64,000 nucleotides of DNA from Sinotaia quadrata (lineage: Eukaryota; Mollusca; Gastropoda; Architaenioglossa; Viviparidae): assembly GCA_028829895.1 (NCBI GenBank), contig CM054179.1:32519117-32583116 (forward strand), written 5' to 3'. The notes beneath the pieces were generated by a model. The model ran no database searches, had not been told where the DNA came from, and was given only the letters and a program-made list of their open reading frames with translations. Made by a program: the position numbers and the translations under genes. Within the stretch, counting starts at the first letter, position 1; each line of letters starts with the position of its first letter. Shown piece by piece: positions 23,483-34,545 of the stretch.

Positions 23483-24224
23483 GGATTGAAAGCAGAAACA
23501 GAAGCACTCATAACAGCTGCACAAGATCAAGCACTCAACACCAAAGCACACAAAGCGAAAATCATGAAAATTTCAAATGATTCCAAATGTCGACTCTGCA
23601 AATCCATGGATGAGACAACAGAGCACATACTATCTGGATGTCAAGTTCTGGCTGGAACGGAATACACCAAACGACACAATGAAGTGGCAAAACACATACA
23701 TAGAAATCTGTGTGAGAACTATGGCATACAAACCCCAGAAAGAGCATGGATGCATCAACCAGAAGCAGTCACCGAAACAGAAGAAGTCAAAATACTGTGG
23801 GACTTCGAGATAAGAACAGATCGGGTGATTCCTGCACGAAGACCAGACATTGTAGTTCTCAATAAGGCCAACAGAACAGTAGCAATCATTGATGTCGCTG
23901 TTCCAAGTGATAGAAACATAAAAACAAAAGAAAGAGAAAAAATAGAAAAATACCAAGACCTCAGATTAGAAATCCAGAGACTGTGGAATGTAAAAGCAGA
24001 AGTGATACCTATAGTGATAGGAGCCTTGGGGAACATAACATCTGAATTGGAAGGCTACCTGAATAAACTCCCTGGAAACCACAGAATCGCTCCACTACTC
24101 AAAGCAGCGCTCCTCGGAAGTGCCCACATCCTCCGTAAAACCTTGGATCTCCCAGAATCTTGGTAAGATTCCGAGACCTTGGATCACAACCGACAGTCAA
24201 ACAGAAGTCGTGGAAAGAGACTGA
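23483..24224 (+). mobile_element. R4/Dong-like retrotransposon, 5'-truncated copy B
   Basis: Near-identical to the last 750 bp of copy A, with a different 5' truncation point (it starts at the GLKAETE part of the frame). The same 3' tail ends in TAA repeats. The close match to copy A points to insertions from the same young family or to a local duplication. Confidence 0.88.
23486..24166 (+). CDS. Endonuclease-end fragment of R4/Dong-like ORF, copy B
   Basis: Open frame of 226 residues, truncated at the front but intact to the stop. It keeps the Cys-His motif (CRLCKSMDETTEHILSGC) and the RRPD...IIDVAVPSD endonuclease core. Differences from copy A are few: Ala for Thr (AHKAKI), Thr for Ile (DETTEH), Gln for Lys (GIQTPER), NKANRTVAI for NKSNRTVTI, and Glu for Gln (TSELEG). 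Most look conservative, in keeping with a family recently under selection. The start codon is not the original one. Confidence 0.85.
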   Translation: MKAETEALITAAQDQALNTKAHKAKIMKISNDSKCRLCKSMDETTEHILSGCQVLAGTEYTKRHNEVAKHIHRNLCENYGIQTPERAWMHQPEAVTETEEVKILWDFEIRTDRVIPARRPDIVVLNKANRTVAIIDVAVPSDRNIKTKEREKIEKYQDLRLEIQRLWNVKAEVIPIVIGALGNITSELEGYLNKLPGNHRIAPLLKAALLGSAHILRKTLDLPESW

Positions 24225-24239
24225 ATAATAATAATAATT
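24225..24239. repeat. Short (TAA)n between copies B and C
   Basis: About 4 to 5 TAA units, then TTA, joining the end of copy B to the start of copy C. Confidence 0.9.
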
Positions 24240-24250
24240 AGGTGTCTCGA

Positions 24251-24343
24251 TAGTCCAGTGGTTAGAGCAGAAAAAAACTGACCCAGAAAGTTAAGCAGCC
24301 TGAGCTGTGTCGACAAACATGGATGGGTGACAGCTTTAAATCC
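24251..24343 (+). promoter_or_regulatory. Pol III-like internal promoter sequence, 5S rRNA-like, in the leader of copy C
   Basis: AAAGTTAAGCAG (24,287-24,298) matches the box A region of animal 5S rRNA, and TGGATGGGTGAC (24,320-24,331) matches box C. The gap between AAGCA and TGGATGGG is 22 nt; in 5S rRNA it is 21. Upstream, TAGTCCAGTGGTTAGAGC (24,251-24,268) resembles a tRNA box A, and GCTTTAAATCC is a weak box B. This could be the element's own promoter or a SINE head fused to it. The 5S resemblance is seen; promoter activity is inferred. Confidence 0.5.
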
Positions 24344-24394
24344 CAGCTCTGAACTATTGAGGGAGGGAAAAGCGGCTCCCTCCAAACTACACGC

Positions 24395-26755
24395 TTGCCC
24401 ATCCCATTTATGATGGAGAAAACAAACTTTGATTCCATACCGGATCAGACTTTGCCCGGGTTAACAAGGTCTGCACTAGGCACTGATGTTTCGGGGTGTT
24501 CTAGTGAAAAATGGGCTACTGAAACGCAAGCAAAAACTCAGAGGAAATGGACCAGAGAGGAAAACATACAAATCATGGTCTCTTACTATCAAAGCCAACC
24601 AACAACAAGAGGATATAGAAAACGAATGTATGAGCACTGGCTCAAACACTATCCAGATGATATGATCAGTGAACAGCGGCTCCTGGACCAAAGAGAGTGA
24701 TACTACAAAATAGGCTTCTTAGAGCCCTAGAAATACAATAGATAGAACAGCAACAAGTGAATACTACAATCCGATACACTGACATTGAAGACAATGAAAA
24801 TTCCACAGCCTCACAACAGTCAATTCCAGTTGACAACCTCGCTGGGGAAATTCCATGCGACTTCACTGAAGAACAGCAACGCTTTAAGACATAAAATGCT
24901 TCATGGACAAAAATAAGTCACTTGAAGGCAGAACCCCAACAAGAAGACTGCAAGGACAGCAATTGAGAATGCAAATGAAGTACTAAAACGTATCCCCACA
25001 AAAGATATCACAGAAACCAACAGTCTAATATACGCCACCACAAAGGTAATTGAAAGATATATAAGGTCATACACAGTACACAGAAACCATCAGTACCACC
25101 ATGGAAGAAGAGAATAGAAAAGAAAATAGAGTGTACTAGAAGAGAAATAAGCCAAATGACAGCAGCAGAATAAAATAAGGGAAAACTGAAGGCAAGATTG
25201 GTCGCCAAATACCATCTCAACTACAGAAGCACTAAGTCTGCAATAGAAGATGCAAAGCAAAGACTTCAAGGACTGTCACCATCTGAAGAGATACACTGCA
25301 AGAGGTCAGCAATTCCAACAGAACAAAATATTCTGAAATGACCCTGGAAGACTATACCAAGAATTTAAAGGAAATTCCATAACAGAACAACAAATACCAA
25401 ACATTCAGGATAGCAAGACCTTCTGGGAAAACATTTGGAGCAATCCAAATACGCATAACACCTCTGCCAGATGGATTCAGGAACTGAAAGATGATGATAA
25501 AGAGACACCTGAACAACGCACCATCACAATCAGCGAGAAAGACATTAAGAAGAAGGTACGAAAGATAGCAAACTGGAAAGCCCCAGGCCTAGATCAAGTA
25601 CAAATATTCTGGCTGAAACATCTTACCTCCTTACATGGCAGACTTGCTGAACAACTGCAAGACATACTAAACAAACCAGGAACCCTACCAGCATGGATGG
25701 TAAAGGGAAAAACAAGTCTGATTATAATGAAAGACCCACAGAATGGCACAACGCCAAACAACTATCGTCCAATCACATGCCTATCAACCACCTGGAAGTT
25801 ACTATCAGGAATTATAGCTGACAAAATCATGACACCTTGAAACAAACAAACTACTAAACAATGAACAAAAGGGTGCTAGACCAAGCAGCAGAGGAACGTA
25901 GGACCAACTGGCAATTGATAAGGCAAGAGTTACTGACAGCAAGAAACGAAGAACAAATCTTGCAATGGCATGGATTGACTATCAAAAGGCCTATGACTCA
26001 GTCCCACATTCATGGATAATTGAAACATTAAAATTGTACAAAGTAGCACCACCAATACAGAACCTAATTCAGGAGCCAATGAAAAACTGGAAAACCACCC
26101 TCACATGCAACAACACAAATATTGCAGACAATAACAATGAAATCTTCCAAGGTGATCACCCTATCACCACTGCTATTCTGCATTGCCCTGAATCCTCTCA
26201 GTCAAGTGATCCAGAAAACAGGGTTAGGATACAAAATGAAAGCAGGACAGGTCATCAGCCATTTACTGTACATGGACGATCTCAAGCTGTACGGTAAAAA
26301 TGAATGTGACATCACATCAAAACCACAGAAAGAGCATGGATGCACCAACCAGAAGCAGTCATGGAAACAGAAGAAGTCAAAATACTGTGGGACTTCGAGA
26401 TAAGAACAGATCGGGTGATTCCTGCATGAAGACCAGACATTGTAGTTCTTAATAAGTCCAACAGAACAGTAACAATCAATGATGTCACTGTTCCAAGTGA
26501 TAGAAACATAAAATCAAAAGAAAGAGAAAAAATAAAAATACCAAGACCTCAGATTAGAAATCCAGAGACTGTGGAATGTAAAAGCAAAAAGTGATACCTA
26601 TAGTGGTAGGAGCCTTGGGGAACATAACATCTGAATTGGAAGGCTACCTGAATAAACTCCCTGGAAAACACAGACTCGCTCCACTACTCAAAGCAGCGCT
26701 CCTCGGAAGTGCTCACATCCTCTGTAAAACCTTGGATCTCCCAGAATTTTGGTAA
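24395..26755 (+). pseudogene. Broken R4/Dong-like ORF of copy C: Myb-like N-terminus, RT, endonuclease end
   Basis: The first open part (24,395-24,700) contains KWTREENIQIMVSYYQSQP and GYRKRMYEHWLKHYP, a Myb-like DNA-binding region seen at the N-terminus of this group. After frameshifts and stops come reverse transcriptase blocks: NWKAPGLDQV (near 25,570), NYRPITCL (near 25,760), AWIDYQKAYDSVPHSWI (near 25,965), SPLLFCIALNPLS after a frameshift (near 26,155), and LLYMDDLKLYG (near 26,260) with the catalytic YMDD. From about 26,313 the sequence is the endonuclease end, out of frame, with RPD altered by a TGA. Not functional. Confidence 0.85.
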
Positions 26756-26810
26756 GATTCCGAAACCTTGGATCACAACCGACAGTCAAACAGAAGTCGT
26801 GGAAAGAGGC

Positions 26811-26829
26811 ATAATAATAATAATAATAA
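26811..26829. repeat. (TAA)n closing the retrotransposon stack
   Basis: About 6 TAA units after the 3' tail of copy C. Confidence 0.9.
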
Positions 26830-27388
26830 ATATAAAGATAAAGCATTTTATCTTATAAAAGCTCTAGGCATTAAACAATAATTACACATAAAATACACAA
26901 AGTCTTTTATAAACTACTTAAACACATATGAAAATCAAAGATAATAAAACAAAGAAAATGATTCCACACAAAATGAAAATACACATAATAAATATATAAC
27001 AAACCAAAGACACACCTCTTTATATTAATGCAACTGACTGTCAGCTTTATCTTGGAAACTCTGATTTCTAATCTTTTACAAATTAAACATTGGTACCTTC
27101 AAGAGCAGTTAAATAATATATTAAGATAAGCAATTTGTACATGATAACAAAAATGTAATTAAATAATCCATAATTCAGAAAACTATTTTATTCAATAACA
27201 CTGGTAACATGAATGGCAAGCTGCAAACTAGAGCTCATTGTTTGTATTTATTTATAGTGAGCATGATAACATGTCTTGTGATTACACACACAATCAATTA
27301 TAATTACTAATGCACAGTTGATCAATCAATAAACCATGCTATTCTTGCTGATGAAAAAAAGATATCTTCAAAACCCTCCTGAAATGAC

Positions 27389-27627
27389 ATATGTGATGCT
27401 GTCTGGGAAAACCTGGCTAAAGTGAAAAAAAGTTCAAAAGCGAGTTTTTATTAAAGTTCAGAATAAAAACAATTTTAATTCATGTCAGATAGATTTTTCA
27501 CTATACAATTTTTTAAGTACATACCTCCCTGGACTATCGGGGTGGGTGGGTAATCGACTACAAATAGCTGTAGTGCAAAATCAATTTTAGCAACTGTAGC
27601 TAGGTTTTCCCAGACAGCATCACATAT
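27389..27627. mobile_element. Miniature inverted-repeat element, about 239 bp
   Basis: The left end ATATGTGATGCTGTCTGGGA continues into AAACCT-GCTA; the same sequence is found inverted at the right end. The arms are about 30 bp with two or three differences. No coding sequence inside. Target duplication is unclear because the arms begin in AT-rich sequence, so the superfamily is not assigned. Confidence 0.7.
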
Positions 27628-29020
27628 TTTTGCTTTCAAAAATGCATATTTCTGATAATAACCATAATTTCTAGCTGGAGTCTATACAAGAGTGAGCTTA
27701 GACAGGTACTCATGGCTGAAATCAAACAATAAAATATATCAAAAGGAACATATCGTGTGTTGTATTCTGTTGTAAACAAGTAGCTAGTGAAAAATGTGGA
27801 GAAATGGAGTGACACAATAGATTCACTAGACAATATGGTAGGATTTATTTTTTTGGTGCTGTTTGTATAATGATTTGTAATAGCAAAGATATCTTCTCCT
27901 AAAATTCCTGATGTGTTATAAAAGATGTATTATTTTGTTTTCAGTAACAGTTTATTAGATTAACTTCTAAAATTGAATCAATTATACAGTTGGATGATGT
28001 GATTAGGAGAGATATTTTTTCTTACCATCATCACAACGTTTCTTACCCTATTTGTGTGTCAGCTTGAACAATGAGTCAAGATAACTTGCTTTCTTGAAGT
28101 GTCAATGTACTGGTTTATTGATCAATTACAACAGTTTCATCTGATGTCTGATCTTTAACATTTTTTCTTTTATCATCTGGTCTGCACTGTTTCTAACTAA
28201 TACTCTCTGAAACCTATGTTTTGCCCTATGATCTAAAAATGAAATAGATTTATTCTATAACATTCTTTATCCAGTGTTATTGCTCCAGTTTCAGACACAA
28301 TGCCTAGATAAGATGATGGGAACTTTAACTATATCAGAACATGATATTAAACCAGCCTATACCGCTTTCATTTGAAGTTTACTTAATATATTTTAATTTT
28401 TATAATTGTCTTATCATTTCTGAGTTAATATAACTTTACATTTTAATTATAAAAACTATTGCTTTTCAAATATTATGAATGAAACCTTCACATTTTCACT
28501 AAACTATACAAATAACTTGACTGAGGATACATCATCAAACACAAACTGACTGAATGCATTAAGTACATGATAAGAGATGCATAAAAGTTCTCTTTACAAA
28601 CATGCCTTCATACAGCCTCAAACATACTATACTGACTGTAATATGGAAGTCTTCTTTTTTCTTCTTCAAGGTTTCATCTCACTGATATGTCTTTTTAACG
28701 CACAAACTATCAATGGGTCTAATAGTAATGGCACACTCTACTACAACCTTCTATGTGTGAAGGATTCTTCTTGTCAGGCTAAGGCTACACCTCCTAAAAT
28801 GCATACACTTCCATTCTGTCAAAATTTTACTGCTACATGCTGTCACTTGCATGCACAAACACCAAACCTTTACTAATTTTATTTTTTTGAGACACAGCCT
28901 TACTTGGAAGCATGAAACAGAGAAAAAAGTATCATTCATTTTCTAGCTCATATAATAAAAGAAAGCTTTGGGGAAAAGACAAAGCAAAAAAGCTAACAAA
29001 AGCAAACTAACAATAAATAC

Positions 29021-29202
29021 CTCCAAGTAATCATACTGACACAAACGATGACTCTCTAGATTAAATGAGGAGAAGGAAATGTTCAAAGTGCTGCCATCAC
29101 TAGTGTCAATGATCCAGCTACAATTAGCTAAGTGATGATATGGCTGAGGAAAGTTAGGACTCTCAATTATACCAGTTGGTGAAGTAAGCCTGTTGTTGCA
29201 AA
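29021..29202 (-). CDS. CUBN-like: Cubilin-like gene, exon for first half of CUB-5
   Basis: Minus-strand exon of 182 nt, acceptor AG at 29,204-29,203, donor GT at 29,020-29,019, phase 1 in and phase 0 out. It encodes CNNRLTS, SPNFPQPY, the second cysteine in NCSWII, and FSSFNLESHRLCQYDYLE. The calcium ligands Glu (NLE) and Asp (QYD) are present. The opening Cys-Gly-Gly of the other domains is Cys-Asn-Asn here, preceded by Val rather than Gly or Ala, an unusual domain start. Sequons NCS and NIS are present. Confidence 0.93.
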
Positions 29203-30535
29203 CTGAAACATAACAAAAGATCTAGAGTTTAAATTAAAATATTTATTTTGTTTATCCCTCCACCCCTTTATATATATATAAATTATTATCAGAATAGGAA
29301 CAAATCAAACAAAATTAACTAGATAAGAAAGAGGCAGAGATTTAGTGGCTAAGAATTTTCATTAAGAATTAACAATGTGAAAATAATACATAGATTACAT
29401 AAATATAACTAGCACCATTAATTAAGAATATCTGCCCCCCTCCCCCCCAAAAAAAAAATTAAAATAATATACAATTTTATTTAAATTACCATATAAAATT
29501 TACATTTTAATGAGCTGCTTAAAATGAAGAATACAAACAACTGTTTCCAACAAACTGATTAGGACAAGACAGCTAGTAATTCCTTGAAAACACTTAAATA
29601 AGCAAGTATCTCTAATACCGTATAATGGATATTTTACAATACAAAAAAAATATATTTATTTTCTACTATAACTTTACATTAACAATGCATTTTAGAATTA
29701 TTTAACTTCCCATAATGCATGAACCAATAGCCTTCTCTTACCATGTGCTGAGTGAATAAGCAATAGTTGGATTTGTACAAAGTTTACCCATTTGGGGCAG
29801 GTAAATGGGGGCATGAGAGACAAAAAATATATTGCACTATTTTAAGATCAAACTGTTGTGCAAATCCATGCTGAACATAGTGAATGACCTAATGATGTAT
29901 ATTTTTATACTAAAAAATAATAAAGTATTATTATTTCTATCTTGTACCTTGCATATATATTATACACTTATTAATTTTGTGGTTTTTTCCAGAAAAATAT
30001 AGTTTTTGGAAACACATTTGCAATGTTTTGTGAAGTACATTTTTATTTTCTTATTCAAGCACAATAAGCTTACTAGCATCATTTACTACAAAATGTAATT
30101 TTTGTACATATAAATCTTGGTTTAGATTCAAGAGCTATAGTGAACTTAGTTAAATCTTTTTATGAATGCAGAATATGTATACTGAGAACTGTTGTGGTGT
30201 AGAGATTACTTTTCACAGAGAAAATTAATTTGTTAAAAATGTTATTATGCAATGGTAGTTTTAAAATATAAAGTGTATATTTTAATTTTTTTATATATAA
30301 TGTTTATTTTAAGTAAATCATATTTAACTTTATTTTCATAACATTTTTTTTATGCTAATATATTTCCCATATTACTGTAACAATATATTTCTTATCAAGT
30401 AATAAAAAACTTTCATTTAATCATACATAATAAATTTTCACTAAAATAGAAAAAGTAAGCTACATGTGCACAATCAATGTGCAAAATGCAGTCTACAGTT
30501 TCATAATCTCTCAGTTTTATTAACAAGCATGGTGA

Positions 30536-30645
30536 CTATGTTTCTTACTAATTAAGGTACTGTAAATAATCTATGTCATTTTATTACTGATGTTTCTTAC
30601 TAAATTAGGTACTGTAAATAATTTATATCATTTTATTACTGAGGG
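30536..30645. repeat. Two-copy tandem duplication, about 54 bp unit
   Basis: Two adjacent units share TGTTTCTTACTAA, AGGTACTGTAAATAAT and TCATTTTATTACTGA, with a few substitutions. Confidence 0.85.
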
Positions 30646-30894
30646 TTTGTCAAAAATATATTAATTCTAGTATGCTGCTGTCACAACCAACATTTAATAG
30701 ATGTCATGAAAAAGAGTGAACAATAATAATACCTTTAAATTGTCCCTGACAGTTCAAGAATGACATAAACAACCTTCAATCATAGTTTTAGAACAGTTTA
30801 AATTTTTTAAACCCATATATTTGCTGTCAAGATTGAAATGTGCTATATCTCTAGGTGTAAGTCAAATTTAAATATAAAATTTCTAAATAAAATG

Positions 30895-32035
30895 CTTAAC
30901 TTGATGGTCGCTATGTATAGAGCAGCTTTCTCAAAGATAGTCATTTAGATCAAAGCAGCTGTAGATGACCAGTCAATTTGCTTAGATCTAGCACCCTACT
31001 GATGGTGGGTTTTTATGATGCGAGAACAAAAATGATTTATCATATGGGAACTGTAACATCACTCCAAAAATGAGTCCTAATCAATTTATAATGTTTGTAT
31101 TTTGCTATTGCATTAACTACTTATGCTGCCATAAATATAATTATTATAATCTTGTGAATGTTAGTGAAACAATTCAACAAATGCTTGCAAAGCAAAATAC
31201 AAAATAAAAAAACAAAATACCTTTACTTTCAGGGAAGGTAGGTGGGATTGATATAATTATGTTAGAATAGTGACATTTTAGAGTTTATTGGTGATATGGG
31301 GTATGACATTAATTTATGTTACACTGAGCAAAACTACAAACTGTATGTATCCTTGCAGACGTTTTGCTTGGGATGCTGGCATGACTTCATATATTCTCAT
31401 CATTGCAGGATGATGATAGATTTTGCTAGAAACCAAAAAAGTGTATTTCCAAGCCTTTGTGCAATTCTGCCCACATTCAAACTTTATTCTCTTCTGGTCA
31501 AGTATGTCTACCTGATTCATGTGAGCAATATAGTCAAAGAGGACTTGCAGCCATATAAAAGGTTGATGAGCACCATTAGGTCTTATGCATCAGTGAGCTT
31601 GTTGCATTTAAGGTCACTGAAGGTTGACAGGATGGCCATTTGTTTTTATCCTGTGGTCACATAATTGTTTTCCTAGCTCATAATTTTGCTTTCACCTCAG
31701 TATAAATTTGTCACCTGTTTTAGCTCTTGTGGAAAGCCTTTTCTCTGCTATCTTACAGTTCTACATACACACAGTTCTCTCTCCAGCAAATCCTCTATAA
31801 GTCTTGGAGATACAAAAAAAATTGTTGAAAAAAGAACTCTGTGCATGAAGTCTAGTACTGCTTACAGCTTTGTGTTGATGACTAAGTCCATTGGGCATTA
31901 GCTGGGGGTCTTTATGGCCAAGGTAAATTTTGAACTTGCATAAATATGCAGTGTCACTGTCGCAGAGTATCCAGACTCTGATACCATACTTGACTGGTTT
32001 TGATGGCATGTACTGCAAAGGCACCCAGTAAAATA
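30895..32035 (+). repeat. Dispersed repeat family X, longest copy
   Basis: It contains the end block shared (inverted) with 7.0-7.2 kb and 12.8-13.1 kb, then the blocks shared in the same orientation with 1.8-2.5 kb, and ends near a block (GGTTTTGATGGCAT) also found near 5,055-5,070. That gives a family at least 1.1 kb long. The open frame at 31,296-31,664 shows no known domain. No terminal repeats or target duplications could be fixed by eye, so the class is unknown. Confidence 0.5.
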
Positions 32036-33599
32036 AATAAATAATTCATCTATTGCTAATTAACACCCAGTTTTGAATGTAGCAGCAGAATGTAGTTGCT
32101 AGAGAATCCATCACACCTTTCATTTTGTATGAGTGGTGAAAGTTCATGTCTCCTTTGGCTGATTCTGACCATCATTGATTTGAAAGTATGAAGTCAGGCT
32201 GATAAAACAATTTCTGGCACTGATTGATTTTATGTCAACAATGCTGATAAAAGCATGCTGGTCTGGATATACTTCAATGTGAGAATCAAAGTGGTTATCA
32301 TAACTCTCTTGATTAAAAACTCAGTTTCACATTTCAGTCTCACTATCATCTGCATTCAAATCATGATTTTCCTGCATCCCATACAGGATCAAAGAAAAAT
32401 TGATGGGACTGAACAGTTAACATCGCTTGACTCAGGACTGCTATGAAATTTCACTGCCTTTTTGTGATTAGCAAATGGTGCAAATGAGGCCAGTATGGGT
32501 AGAATTATTTTATTTTAAAATAATTTTCATTAAAGAACATATGTTGATGTCATAAATTGATTTGAAAATGAATTAAGTTCCAATTGGCTTCAAAATCAGC
32601 CACATTATGGCACTGTATAAAAAGAACTGTCTGCTTTTGAAAACAGAGGCACTTATGTCTGTATGAGTGAGAGGGGACAGAAAAATGTGCTTATATATGT
32701 ACAAGCAGAGGGCATGACTTAAAGTAATAATAAAACATATTTCAAATGCAGAAAATCACATGGAAATTTATAGCCTAATAATAGAGTGTTAATCATGCTT
32801 GGTCACTAATTGCAATATGTAGAAATTTTACAGAAATAGTAATTTAACTAAATTATATATGTAATATATGTATTAATGTTTATTTCTTTTCAGACATTTT
32901 CAGAAGAGTTTATTTTCTATTAATATTCAGTTAATATGGATGAACTATCCATGTTAAATGATACTTTCTAACTAATCTTTTATTAAAGAAATCATTTATT
33001 TTTAAAGAAATAATGCATACAGCTATTAAAAGTATCTTTATTTCCTATATTATGATTTATCAGTATTACAGTGCAAGTGCATTTATGAACAGATCAGTTC
33101 TTTTGATTACAGTTGAAAAAGTAATATTTTACTTCATATATAACAAGTAATTCTGACACAGCTAATGATGAAGATCCATCATCAGCAACTATGACCATCT
33201 AGACTCCACAAAATAAACAAAAACAAAATCATACTGTCCTGTTTATTCCAGGGTTCATACCACAAGTTTAAAATGATTTTCCAGACCCTTTCCAGACCAA
33301 ATTACTTTAAATTCCAGACCTATACCCGTGAACAGTGATTAGCAATACACTAAATATTTAAATACTGAGGGAAAAAGTATAACCAAGATTCTGATGACAC
33401 AATTAATATGTCAATTTAAAAAGACATTTAAAAGTAATTTTAAAAAAATTACCTGCAAAATCTGCACACAATTTTAATACTACAAGTTTGCTTTTACTGT
33501 TGGAAGACTGACAATAGATTTTTTAATTTTTAAGAAAAATTGAAGAGAGTGACAATACAATGTACAATTGTACACGGTTAACATACTGAAAATGGTGGT

Positions 33600-34545
33600 C
33601 ATGGAAAATGGGCAATTTTTGCACTAATAAAACTGAAAGAAAACTTATCAAATAATTCAAACTTATAGAGAATGTGTATGCCTACAACATATCCAAATTT
33701 AATTAGAATCAGACAAATGGTTCTCGAGTTATGACAATGTACACATTTGAAAATGTTCGGATCCTAGCTGATTTTGTTGTTGTTTTTTTGAGGTGATGGT
33801 AGCTAAAATATCTCCGGAATTAATCAGGACATTTGAAATTCATCTTTTGTTTCTGTTTTAGAATACAGTTTGATGCATGCCAATTTTGGTTGCTTTCTAA
33901 TGTGTAGATATTTAAATATGAATTAAATGGTAGGAAATTTCTCAAAAATAGTGTATTTTCTTCATTGTTAAGTGTTATGCCTGTTGTTGATGAAACATTT
34001 TTGTTTACCAAGCTATCCTAAAATATTCTAATGGATGTGTATGGTGTCGGTATATATACATTTCTCAACTTACAGAATTAAAGTTTAGCAATTGGTGGAG
34101 TTATGACATTTTTAGTGTTTATTTTTCAAAAATATGCAAATATTTCCTAAAGTATTGTAAATTGTTACAAACTAATTTTCAGAATTGTGCTCAGCATATG
34201 CTATTATAGTTTATTTATTCATAGCCTGATGTGTACTTTTGCCGAGATTGACATTTCAAATATTGTCAAAAAACTATTAGTACAATGTATGAAAAAAGTA
34301 TGCAAAGAATGTCATGCAAGATGGCAGAAAATGCCATCTTAGCACTAGTGAAGCTAATTATCTCTGTAATTTATTAAAGATAACTAAGTGAAATAATTCA
34401 GGCTTGAAGAATGTATGCATAGACTATATACAAATTTGGTTAGAATTGGACAAACAGTTCCTGAGTTATGACGTTGTATATGCACAAAATTGTGCCAACA
34501 TGATTTTTGGGGTAGGGGATATGAATATCTTGAGATGTACTCTAA
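33600..34545. repeat. Old repeat with two related ends
   Basis: Two units about 740 bp apart (33,658-33,760 and 34,398-34,500) share ATGTGTATGC or ATGTATGCAT, CAAATTT, TTAGAAT, GACAAA and GAGTTATGAC in order, though diverged. The sequence between has no open frame of note. This may be an ancient element with direct terminal similarity, or dispersed copies of one repeat. Confidence in the boundaries is low. Confidence 0.35.

Larger units (their letters stand above)
24240..26810 (+). mobile_element. R4/Dong-like retrotransposon, near-full-length but internally deleted copy C
   Basis: The longest copy of the stack, with a 5' leader, an N-terminal region, reverse transcriptase blocks and the endonuclease end, closing in the same 3' tail and TAA repeats. 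A deletion joins sequence just past the YMDD motif directly to the endonuclease end, removing the end of the RT domain and the Cys-His motif. It is older than A and B, judging by frameshifts and stops. It provides the reference for what copies A and B lost. Confidence 0.85.
22437..29020 (-). other. 6.6 kb intron within CUB-5
   Basis: Phase 0 intron. About 4.3 kb is the stack of R4/Dong-like retrotransposon copies and (TAA)n tracts at 22,482-26,829, in antisense orientation to the host gene. A miniature inverted-repeat element lies at 27,389-27,627. The stretches 26,830-27,388 and 27,630-29,020 are AT-rich and show nothing else I can support; the open frame at 28,577-28,876 has no recognisable domain. 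Confidence 0.85.

Noticed and set aside
24251..24268. A tRNA gene
   Set aside because: Only a box A-like stretch is present; no cloverleaf, anticodon stem or acceptor pairing can be formed, and the box B match is weak.
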